This document shows, piece after piece, positions 22,701 to 29,465 of a stretch of 42,261 bases of DNA (its first letter is position 1; every line of letters begins with the position of its first letter). The translations under genes were made by a program, and so were the position numbers. This DNA comes from Pseudoflavonifractor sp. An184 (GTDB taxonomy: Bacteria > Bacillota > Clostridia > Oscillospirales > Oscillospiraceae). Under the pieces are notes generated by a model. It was given only the letters and a program-made list of their open reading frames with translations. It did no database searches and was not told where the DNA came from. The stretch lies in contig NZ_NFKI01000030.1 in assembly GCF_002160305.1 (NCBI RefSeq), positions 1-42,261 on the forward strand. The letters are read 5' to 3'.

Positions 22701-23567
22701 ATGCGCTATGATATTGTCATCCTGGGCAGCGGCCCGGCGGGGCTGTCCGCCGCAGTGGCCGCCCGTGGCCGGAACAAGAGCGTCCTGGTGGTGGGCAACC
22801 GCTGGCAGGACAGCCCGCTGGCCCGGGCGGAGTGTGTGGACAACTACCTGGGACTGCCCTCCATGACCGGGGCGGAGCTCATGGAGCGGTTCACCCGCCA
22901 CGCGGAGGAGTCCGGGGCCAATCTGGTCACCGGCAAGGTGATCTCCCTCATGGCCTGGGAGGGCTTCCACCTGACGGTGGGCAATGAGCTCTATGAGGGC
23001 AGTTCCCTCATCCTGGCCCCCGGAGTGGTCCGCCAGGCCAAATATCCCGGGGAGGTGGAGTACCTGGGCCGGGGCGTGAGCTACTGCGCCACCTGCGACG
23101 GCATGCTCTACCGGGGCAGGCCGGTGGTTGTGGCGGGCCGCAGCAAGGAGGCCCCCAGAGATGCCGCCTACCTGAAGGAGCTGGGCTGTCAGGTAGTCTA
23201 TGTGGCCGCTCAGCGGCCAGAGTATCTGGACCCAGCCATCCCCTTTGTTCAGGCCAACCGCCTGGAGGTTGAGGGAGAACAGACCGTCACCGGTCTGAGG
23301 GCGGATGGAGCGCTTCTCCCCTGTTCCGGAATCTTCATTCTCCGGGAGGCGGTGGCCCCCACCGATCTGCTGCCCGGTCTGGAGACCGAAAACGGTGCCA
23401 TCCGGGTGGACCGCCGCATGGCCACCAGCATCCCGGGGGTGTTTGCCGCCGGGGACTGCACCGGAGAGCCCCTCCAGGTGTCCAAGGCAGTGGGCGAGGG
23501 CCTGACCGCCGCCCTGTCGGCGGCGGAGTATCTGGACCAGCTCCCTAAAAAAGACACAGCGGAGTAA
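22701..23567 (+). CDS. Thioredoxin reductase-like flavoprotein, degenerate NADPH site
   Basis: 288 residues from ATG 22701 (GGGAGGTG six bases upstream; a GTG nine bases earlier overlaps that site). FAD-binding GSGPAGLSAAVAARG is near residues 9-23, the redox pair C129-C132 lies in SYCATCDG, and the C-terminal FAD motif is GVFAAGDCTG. The usual NADPH motif GGGNSAxE is replaced by AGRSKEAP (about 145-152), and the HRRxxxR phosphate-binding motif is replaced by AAQRPEY. The chain is also shorter than ordinary TrxB. This pattern matches the ferredoxin-dependent flavin thioredoxin reductases described from Clostridium (inference). Thioredoxin follows 31 bases later. Confidence 0.85.
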   Translation: MRYDIVILGSGPAGLSAAVAARGRNKSVLVVGNRWQDSPLARAECVDNYLGLPSMTGAELMERFTRHAEESGANLVTGKVISLMAWEGFHLTVGNELYEGSSLILAPGVVRQAKYPGEVEYLGRGVSYCATCDGMLYRGRPVVVAGRSKEAPRDAAYLKELGCQVVYVAAQRPEYLDPAIPFVQANRLEVEGEQTVTGLRADGALLPCSGIFILREAVAPTDLLPGLETENGAIRVDRRMATSIPGVFAAGDCTGEPLQVSKAVGEGLTAALSAAEYLDQLPKKDTAE

Positions 23568-23598
23568 TCAAGCACAGGAATAGAAAGGAAGTTTTACA

Positions 23599-23916
23599 AT
23601 GGCATTACAGCATTTTGATCAGAAGAGCTTTGACGCGGCCCTGGCGGAGGGCAAGCTGATGATGGTGGATTTCTGGGCCAACTGGTGCATGCCCTGCCGC
23701 ATGCTGGGTCCGGTTATCGAACAGCTGGCCCAGGACTATGAGGGCAAGGCGGTCATCGGCAAGGTGGACGTGGATGAACAGGGCGAGCTGGCCATGCGCT
23801 ACGGGGTCATGAGCATTCCCACCGTGATTTTCTTCAAGGACGGCAAGGAGATCCACCGGGAGGTGGGCGCCCTGCCCAAGGAGGTGTTCGTCAACGTCCT
23901 CAACATGAATCTGTAA
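23599..23916 (+). CDS. trxA: Thioredoxin with WCMPC active site
   Basis: 105 residues, single thioredoxin fold. The active site reads WCMPC (C30 and C33) instead of the usual WCGPC, and cis-Pro lies in MSIPTVIFF near residue 74. AAAGGAA precedes ATG 23599 by about eight bases. It forms a two-gene unit with the reductase, ends at terminator 23947-23983, and is presumably that enzyme's substrate. The middle residue between the cysteines tunes redox potential, so Met at this place may mark a dedicated pair. Confidence 0.9.
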   Translation: MALQHFDQKSFDAALAEGKLMMVDFWANWCMPCRMLGPVIEQLAQDYEGKAVIGKVDVDEQGELAMRYGVMSIPTVIFFKDGKEIHREVGALPKEVFVNVLNMNL

Positions 23917-23946
23917 CCTGGGGATTTGACGCGCGTCAAAAAAGTG

Positions 23947-23983
23947 AAAAACCCGGCTGAACGCGGTTCAGCCGGGTTTTTTA
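23947..23983. terminator. Shared bidirectional terminator
   Basis: Arms 23950-23962 and 23966-23978 pair perfectly with a three-base loop, A-run before and T-run after. It ends trxA and the NlpC/P60 gene. Confidence 0.88.
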
Positions 23984-24009
23984 ATCCGATCAAAAGAGAA
24001 TCGTCTCCA

Positions 24010-24870
24010 TTACAGACGGCGGGCGCCCACATAGGTGCTGCTGTAATAGCTGCTGTTCAGGTCGCTGATGATTACGCCGGTGGTGGAGGTGGAGGCGTGG
24101 ACAAACTGGCCGTTGCCGGTGTAGATGCCCACGTGGGTGGCGCGCTTGCTGGAGTTTCCGTTGTTGAAGAACACCAGGTCGCCGGGCTGCAGCTCGCTCT
24201 TGGAGATGGAGGTGCCGTTGTCCATCTGGCCGGAGGCGGTACGGCTGATGGAGTAGCCAAAGTGCTTCATCACATAGGTGGTAAAGCCGGAGCAATCAAA
24301 GCCGCTGGGGCTGCTGCCGCCGTACACATAGGGGCAGCCCACATACTGAAGGGCATACTGGGCGATCTGACTCCCCTTACCGGAGGAGGCCGCCACAGAG
24401 GCGTCCACCTGAGCCACATAGTCGCTGCTCACATAGCCCTGCTCGATCTTGTACCAGCCGCCGTAGCCGCCCACCAGTTCCTCGATCTCCACAACGGCGC
24501 CGGTGGAGAGGCTGCCCACGGTGCCGTGCTCGGTGCCGGGGCCGGAGCGGATGTTCAGGGGGCCGTCCATCACCTGTCCATAGAGCTGCTCCTCCGTCAC
24601 CTGGAGGTAGTCGCCGCTCATGTAGCCGGTCATGCCGTTATATGTAACCTTGTGCCAAGTGCCATCGTCCGAGGTGCTGAGCACGTCCACCTGAGTGCCG
24701 TAATCCAGGGTCGCCAGGACCGCGGCGTCGGTGCTGGCCTCCGAGCGGAGGTTCAGACCGGTATCGCTGGTCACCGTACCGACGTCGGCGGCCATGGAAG
24801 GGACGATCACGGTGGTCAGGGCCACCAGAGCGGCACTCAGCTTGGCCGCCAGCTGCTTCGACAGGTGCAT
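24010..24870 (-). CDS. Secreted SH3-SH3-NlpC/P60 cell-wall peptidase
   Basis: 286 residues. A signal peptide (about 1-27, ending near SMAAD) is followed by two bacterial SH3 domains (about 30-90, marked by LNLRSEAS, and 96-155, marked by LNIRSGPG), then an NlpC/P60 domain from about residue 166. Catalytic residues are C193 in GFDCSGF, H246 in THVGIYTG and H258 in QFVHAS. Such enzymes cut the D-Glu to diamino-acid bond of peptidoglycan stem peptides. GGAGG lies nine bases before ATG 24870. It is 55 bases after the small unknown gene with no terminator between, so probably shares its WalR-boxed promoter. Confidence 0.88.
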   Translation of the reverse strand: MHLSKQLAAKLSAALVALTTVIVPSMAADVGTVTSDTGLNLRSEASTDAAVLATLDYGTQVDVLSTSDDGTWHKVTYNGMTGYMSGDYLQVTEEQLYGQVMDGPLNIRSGPGTEHGTVGSLSTGAVVEIEELVGGYGGWYKIEQGYVSSDYVAQVDASVAASSGKGSQIAQYALQYVGCPYVYGGSSPSGFDCSGFTTYVMKHFGYSISRTASGQMDNGTSISKSELQPGDLVFFNNGNSSKRATHVGIYTGNGQFVHASTSTTGVIISDLNSSYYSSTYVGARRL

Positions 24871-24925
24871 AACAGGATTCCTCCAATTTCTCTTTCGTAG
24901 ATCAAACGGGCGGGGAGGGGCGGAA

Positions 24926-25216
24926 TTACTTTCCGCTCAGGGCCCGGTCCAGCCATACGGCGGCCACATCCATGGCGGCATACAGGCTGTCCTTTTCACT
25001 CTTCTTGACCACGCGGTCCCGGCTCTTCAGATCCGGGTCGGTGAGCTGCAGCTGAACGCTGACCTTATTGGCCATCTCCAGGCCGTCCACGTTCTGGGTG
25101 GAGAGGATCTGAAGCATGATGATGTATTTCTCGGCCATAGTGCCGTAGTAAATCAAATTGTCTTTCCGGCGCAGGGGATGCCCTTTATAGGAAAGAGGAA
25201 GTTTTTCAGTAGCCAT
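24926..25216 (-). CDS. Small soluble protein, unknown, ahead of a wall hydrolase
   Basis: 96 residues from ATG 25216 (AGGAGG six bases upstream). No signal peptide or membrane helix; mixed charged sequence including LPLSYKGHPLRRKDNLIYYG and LQILSTQNVDGLEMANKVSV. I recognise no domain, though the even composition and good start suggest a real, conserved gene. It is the first gene after a strong promoter with tandem TGTAAC repeats and likely cotranscribed with the NlpC/P60 gene, so a role in wall growth is possible (inference). Confidence 0.7.
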   Translation of the reverse strand: MATEKLPLSYKGHPLRRKDNLIYYGTMAEKYIIMLQILSTQNVDGLEMANKVSVQLQLTDPDLKSRDRVVKKSEKDSLYAAMDVAAVWLDRALSGK

Positions 25217-25252
25217 GGGGTTCCTCCTCAAATTTTAAAGCGATTTTAATGT

Positions 25253-25280
25253 TGTAACCGAATTGTAACATATTCGTAAC
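25253..25280. promoter_or_regulatory. WalR-like tandem box (three repeats at 11-base spacing)
   Basis: TGTAAC (25253-25258), TGTAAC (25264-25269) and the variant CGTAAC (25275-25280), each separated by exactly five bases. The first two match the WalR (YycF) consensus TGTWAH-N5-TGTWAH. They overlap the -10 and spacer of the promoter for the 96-residue gene and the NlpC/P60 gene. Confidence 0.65.
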
Positions 25281-25290
25281 CAGTTGTCAA
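25262..25290 (-). promoter_or_regulatory. Promoter of the small gene / NlpC operon
   Basis: Minus-strand TTGACA (25285-25290), 17-base spacer, TACAAT (25262-25267); a near-consensus sigma-A promoter. Confidence 0.8.
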
Positions 25291-25596
25291 ACCCTTCCCG
25301 GCGTTTTTTTCTGGAAAATTTTCGAGAACCAGCCGTCATTCGCAGGTTCTCCCCGTAAACCGGTGGATTTTTGCCGCAAAGCTCCCTTTTTTGAACCATT
25401 TTCTGGGTTTTACGCAAAAACCAAATTTGGAAACCGGTTCTCCCCCGGCGGAGGGAAAAAGGTTACAAACTTTCTTTCTCTCAGGCGCAGCCCCTCCGGC
25501 ACGCCCGCCGGCAAAAATGAGATTGCTTATGCGCCGCTCGCCGGAAGGCCTGCACGGCAGGGCTCCCGGTGCATTTGGTCCCAGGCGAGGGGGACG
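25291..25596. other. Intergenic stretch without a credible gene
   Basis: Contains an imperfect repeat AGAACC/GGTTCT (25325-25350) and GC-rich sequence leading into the repeat element; the open frames here lack start signals and known protein features. Confidence 0.5.
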
Positions 25597-25698
25597 GCCG
25601 CCCCCCTCTCGGACTCCCCCGCCCAAGCTCAGCCGGATTCTGTGCAGCAAATGCTTTTCGACAAACTGAGCGCCCCGAACACAGCGTTCGGGGCGCTC
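25597..25698. repeat. Intergenic repeat element, copy A
   Basis: A GC hairpin (around 25586-25608), then CTCCCCCGCC, CTCAGCCGG (25629-25637), CAGCAA, TTTTCGACAAACT and a terminal hairpin with perfect arms 25669-25680 and 25686-25697. The same module order occurs in copy B at 41945-42063. It lies downstream of uxuB, whose transcript the terminal hairpin may end. Confidence 0.6.
25669..25697. terminator. Hairpin terminator after uxuB
   Basis: 12-base perfect stem, five-base loop, about 60 bases past the uxuB stop; the T-run is weak. Confidence 0.5.
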
Positions 25699-25757
25699 TG
25701 AGTGCGGAGAGGCCGGGGGAGTAAAGAAAGGAATGAAAAGAACTCCCCAATTCCCTC

Positions 25758-27347
25758 TCAGCGGGCGGAGACGTATTTATGCAGGGTCCTGCGCACGGCG
25801 CCGGGGCCGGCATACAGCTCGGCCGCCATACCCTCGATGCGCTCGCCCAGTCCGGCGGCGTACAGGTCCACGCCGAACACGTCGGTGCGGCGGTAGAGCT
25901 CCTTCAGGCAGCTCATGTCCTGGGGGCCCTCCTTGACTTCCAGAGGGGCCACAATGGCCTGCAGCTCCTCCAGCAGGGGGTCGGGAGAGGGCTCGAAGGG
26001 CTTCCCGGCGTCATCCACACCCTTGAGGTAGCGGGCATAGCCGGCCAGCACCAGGGGAATGAGCACCAGGTCGTCCATGTTCAGCCCCTTGGCCTGATAG
26101 GCCTTGATGGTCTCGCCGAAGCGGATGGGCAGCTTCTGGGAGGTGTCGGTGGCAATGCGCTGGGGGGCGTCGGGCATGAAGGGGTTGGGCAGGCGCTTGG
26201 TGAGCACCGCGCCGATGAAGTCGGCGGGCTTGAGTACGCCGGGGTCCACCACCACGGGCATGGCCTCCTTGTAGCCCATCTTGGTGATGAGGCCGCAGAT
26301 ATCCTCGTCCTTCATCTCCGCGGAGATGAGGGTGTAATCCAGCATACAGCCATAGATGGACATGGCGGTGTGCAGGGGGTTGAGGCAGGTGCATACCTTC
26401 ATCTTTTCCACCTTGTCCACCGTCTCCCGGTCGGCGTAGAGCACGCCGCCCTTCTCCAGCGGGGGACGTCCATTGGTGTACTTGTCCTCGATGACCAGAT
26501 ACTCGGTCTCCTCCGCGTTGACGAAGGGGGCGGTATAGGTGTGCTTCTCAGTAATGATGGTGTAGTTGTCCTCAAAGCCGTCGGCCTTGAGCATATCCTG
26601 CACCTTGGCGTCGGGCCGGGGAGTGATCTTGTCGATCATGCTCCAGGGGAAGGACACCTTCGCCTCATCCTGGAGGTAGTCCAGGAAGCCCTGGGGCACC
26701 AGGCCGGCCTTCACCCAGGCCTGGGCATAGGCCAGGACGGCGGACTTCACCTTGTCGCCGTTGTGGGAGCAGTTGTCCATGCTCTGCACGGTGATGGGCA
26801 GCTCGCCCGCCTGATAGCGCTGATAGAGCAGGGCGGTGACCTTGCCCATGATCAGCTGGGGCTCGGCCCCCCGCTCCAGGTCGGCGGGAGAGATGGAGTA
26901 GCCCTTCTCGGTGATGGTGAAGCTCACCATCTGCAGGGAGGGGTTCTTGAAGATCTCCTCCAGCCGCTCCCAGTCCTCGTGGAACTGGGGGTCGGCCTTC
27001 AGGCTCTCGGTGACAGAGGCCACCACCCGCTTCTCAATGGAGCCGTCGGATTTGAGCAGCACGGACAGGCTCAGGTTGTCATAGGGCCGGTAGGCCTTGT
27101 CAATGATCTCGTAGTCGAAGCCCTCAGCCACGATGACGCCCCGGTCATACTCCCCCGCGTCCAGCACCCGCTGGAGCAGGGCGGCCGGGAAGGCCCGGAA
27201 GATATTGCCCGCCCCGAAGTGGATCCAGGTGGGCTGGTCGTGGGTCTTGGCCCGGACGGCCTTCAGGTCGAACTTGGGCAGCTCATAGCCCTTGTCCGCC
27301 CACTCCTGGGCGTTGAGGGCGCCGGTCTCGATATCGGAAAGTTTCAT
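25758..27347 (-). CDS. uxuB: D-mannonate oxidoreductase / fructuronate reductase (mannitol dehydrogenase family)
   Basis: 529 residues of the long-chain mannitol dehydrogenase family. The NAD site region is WIHFGAGNIFRAF near residues 41-53, and the catalytic segment KVCTCLNPLHTAMSIYGCML near residues 318-337 holds the family K..N..H residues. It interconverts D-fructuronate and D-mannonate with NAD(H) in glucuronate breakdown. ATG 27347 has GAGGG nine bases upstream and lies 15 bases after uxuA, the next enzyme of the route, which makes the assignment firmer than sequence alone. Confidence 0.88.
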   Translation of the reverse strand: MKLSDIETGALNAQEWADKGYELPKFDLKAVRAKTHDQPTWIHFGAGNIFRAFPAALLQRVLDAGEYDRGVIVAEGFDYEIIDKAYRPYDNLSLSVLLKSDGSIEKRVVASVTESLKADPQFHEDWERLEEIFKNPSLQMVSFTITEKGYSISPADLERGAEPQLIMGKVTALLYQRYQAGELPITVQSMDNCSHNGDKVKSAVLAYAQAWVKAGLVPQGFLDYLQDEAKVSFPWSMIDKITPRPDAKVQDMLKADGFEDNYTIITEKHTYTAPFVNAEETEYLVIEDKYTNGRPPLEKGGVLYADRETVDKVEKMKVCTCLNPLHTAMSIYGCMLDYTLISAEMKDEDICGLITKMGYKEAMPVVVDPGVLKPADFIGAVLTKRLPNPFMPDAPQRIATDTSQKLPIRFGETIKAYQAKGLNMDDLVLIPLVLAGYARYLKGVDDAGKPFEPSPDPLLEELQAIVAPLEVKEGPQDMSCLKELYRRTDVFGVDLYAAGLGERIEGMAAELYAGPGAVRRTLHKYVSAR

Positions 27348-27362
27348 ATCTGGTATCCCTCT

Positions 27363-28460
27363 TTACTTCGATTCCTTTTGTTCCGCGTCCAGCTTATCCA
27401 GCATATCCCAGACGCCCCACATGTACATGATGCCCAGGGCCCGGTCGTACAGGCCATAGCCGGGGCGGCAGCTGCCGGGGCCCTCGCCCCACAGGTGGCG
27501 GCCGTGGTCGGGGCGGATATAGCCCTCAAAGCCGCAGTCGTGGTAGGCCTTCAGAATGTCCAGAATGCCGGTGTCGCCGTCGCAGTCCCGGTGAGAGGTC
27601 TCTGAGAAGTCCCCGTTGGGGAAGTGCTTCACGTTGCGGATGTGGGCGAAGGCGATGCGGTCGCAGTGCTTGCGCACGATGTCGGCCACATTGTTCTTGG
27701 GGTTGGCGTTCAGACTGCCGGAGCACAGGGTCAGGCAGTTGTAGGGGTCGTCCACCATGGACAGGAACCGGTCAATGGCCTCGGCGTCCACCAGCAGGCG
27801 GGGCAGGCCGAAGATGTCCCAGGGGGGATCGTCCATGTGAATGGCCATCTTGATGTCGCACTCGTGGCACACGGGCATCAGCTTCTCCAGGAAGTACTTC
27901 AGGTTCTCCCACAGCTTCTCCTTGGTCACAGGGCGGTACATCTCAAACAGCTCGTCCAGGCGGGCCATCCGCTCCGGCTCCCAGCCGGGGAAGGTCATGC
28001 CGTGAAGATTCTGCATGATATAGTCCGCCATGGCCTTGGGGTCGTCCTGGATCAGGTCCTTCTGATAATACAGGGCGGTGGAGCCGTCGGGCAGGGGGTG
28101 GAACAGGTCGGTGCGGGTCCAGTCAAAGACGGGCATGAAGTTGTAGCAGATCACCTTCACCCCGAACTCCTTCAGATTCCGCATGGTCTGAATGTAGTTA
28201 TCAATGTACATGTCCCGGGTGGGCAGCCCCACCTTGATGTCGTCATGGACGTTCACCGACTCCACCACGTCCATGTTGAAGCCGTAAGGCTCCAGCTGCT
28301 TCTGGACCTGAGCGATCTCCTCTTTCTCCCAGATCTCGCCGGGCTGCTTGTGGTGCAGGGCCCAGACGATGCTGGTCACGCCGGGGATCTGCTTGATGTC
28401 GGCCAGAGAGATGCTGTCGTTCCCTTCGCCATACCAGCGGAATCCCATCTGCATGGGCAT
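27363..28460 (-). CDS. uxuA: Mannonate dehydratase
   Basis: 365 residues from ATG 28460, which lies nine bases after AAGGAGG; an ATG six bases earlier is only three bases from that site, and further in-frame ATGs follow. TIM-barrel enzyme that dehydrates D-mannonate to 2-keto-3-deoxygluconate. Family marks: FRWYGEGNDSISLADIKQIPG at the start, VCHECDIKMAIHMDDPPWDI near residues 205-224, LCSGSLNANPKNN, and the C-terminal GYIRPDHGRHLWGE, which carry Mn-binding His/Cys/Asp residues. kdgK and kdgA for the next steps are absent from the window. Operator-like palindrome in its promoter. Confidence 0.92.
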   Translation of the reverse strand: MPMQMGFRWYGEGNDSISLADIKQIPGVTSIVWALHHKQPGEIWEKEEIAQVQKQLEPYGFNMDVVESVNVHDDIKVGLPTRDMYIDNYIQTMRNLKEFGVKVICYNFMPVFDWTRTDLFHPLPDGSTALYYQKDLIQDDPKAMADYIMQNLHGMTFPGWEPERMARLDELFEMYRPVTKEKLWENLKYFLEKLMPVCHECDIKMAIHMDDPPWDIFGLPRLLVDAEAIDRFLSMVDDPYNCLTLCSGSLNANPKNNVADIVRKHCDRIAFAHIRNVKHFPNGDFSETSHRDCDGDTGILDILKAYHDCGFEGYIRPDHGRHLWGEGPGSCRPGYGLYDRALGIMYMWGVWDMLDKLDAEQKESK

Positions 28461-28580
28461 ATGCATGCGCCTCCTTAAAAAATAATAAATGTCTCTCCCC
28501 GCGGAACGCCTCCGGCGGGCCGGGGGCGGCAAGTATTGGACAGACGGAGTTCCGCTCCCCGCGCCGTCCTCCTGATTGAT

Positions 28581-28609
28581 ATTCTAATATACTAGTATGC
28601 TAATTTCAA
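28581..28609 (-). promoter_or_regulatory. uxuAB promoter
   Basis: Minus-strand TTGAAA (28604-28609), 17-base spacer, TAGAAT (28581-28586), about 120 bases before uxuA. Confidence 0.7.
28589..28598. promoter_or_regulatory. Candidate GntR-type operator in the uxuAB promoter
   Basis: Perfect palindrome ATACTAGTAT, with TA/TA pairs two bases further out, entirely within the promoter spacer. FadR-type GntR regulators of hexuronate genes use palindromes of this kind; no GntR gene is in the window. Confidence 0.5.
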
Positions 28610-28699
28610 CTGGCAGTTCCTCCTTTTTTTCTCCCCCGTTTTTGTGTAGAATGCCAGTTTTCCACCGACAGCGGGGAGATTTTCTGCCCGGAGCCCCAG

Positions 28700-28743
28700 A
28701 CAGAAACAACGCCTCCCCGGACCCAGCGGGCCCAGGGAGGCGT
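28700..28743 (-). terminator. Terminator after the DUF2461 gene
   Basis: ACGCCTCCC (28709-28717) pairs with GGGAGGCGT (28735-28743), followed on the minus strand by a T-rich tail. Confidence 0.65.
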
Positions 28744-28752
28744 CGGCACGGA

Positions 28753-29430
28753 TTATTCTCTGCCCTCCGGGGCCGGGTCGCCGGCCAGAGAGAGCATATA
28801 GTCGTAATAGGGCTTCAGGAAGCGGAACCCCTCCAGCACCTGATCGGCCAGCTCCGGCTGGAACAGCAGCCCCTCGCAGTTCTCATCCCGGGCGAAGGAA
28901 ATGCTTTTCCGGTTGTACCAGGGGGCGAGCAGCGGCCCCGGGTCCCCCTTGGGGCGCTTGTACAGCTCCCCCTCCAGCTGGAATGGGGACTTCTCCAGCT
29001 TCCGGGCCAGCTGCTCCACCGGCTTGGGGTCCCGGTCGATGCGGGCGCGCAGCTTGGCCACGGTGGCCGGGGTCGCGTCATAGCACCCCATGCCGAAGCT
29101 GTAATACTCCGGGGCGATCTCAAAGTAGAAGGCGGGCAGGCTCACCCACTCCTCCCTGGGCCGCCGTAGGGTGAACCACAGGTGGTCCTTGTAGGGCCCC
29201 CGGCCGTAGAGCCGCCGGGCGTCCCGGTAGATCCGGGAGACGTGGAGGTTCAGCCCCAGCTCGGGGCAGAGCTCCTCCATGGCCTGGTGGACCTGGTCTC
29301 CCAGCTCCCGCATGGGCCGGTCCACCAGGGTCAGATACTCCTCCTTGTGGGCCAGAAACCAGCTGCGCTCATTGTTGAATCGGATGCTCCACAGAAAATC
29401 CACGGCACCCTGAGAAAATCCTTGAAACAT
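28753..29430 (-). CDS. DUF2461 family protein (TIGR02453)
   Basis: 225 residues, the usual length of the family. Marks: the N-terminal FLWSIRFNNERSWFLAHKEEY and the central SRIYRDARRLYGRGPYKDHLWF, which contain the conserved Asn, Arg and Lys positions. No biochemical function is known to me. Cytosolic, no membrane helices. AAAGGA lies eight bases before ATG 29430. It lies 35 bases after the VanW gene with no terminator between and so is probably the second gene of that unit. Confidence 0.8.
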   Translation of the reverse strand: MFQGFSQGAVDFLWSIRFNNERSWFLAHKEEYLTLVDRPMRELGDQVHQAMEELCPELGLNLHVSRIYRDARRLYGRGPYKDHLWFTLRRPREEWVSLPAFYFEIAPEYYSFGMGCYDATPATVAKLRARIDRDPKPVEQLARKLEKSPFQLEGELYKRPKGDPGPLLAPWYNRKSISFARDENCEGLLFQPELADQVLEGFRFLKPYYDYMLSLAGDPAPEGRE

Positions 29431-29465
29431 GCGCTGTGATCCTTTTCTCTCTGGTATTTCGTATT

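Noticed and set aside
23593-23610. WalR-like match TTTACA-N5-ATTACA at the trxA start
   Set aside because: It overlaps the start codon and coding sequence, has no promoter beside it, and is best explained as chance; it also warns that single matches of this motif are weak evidence.
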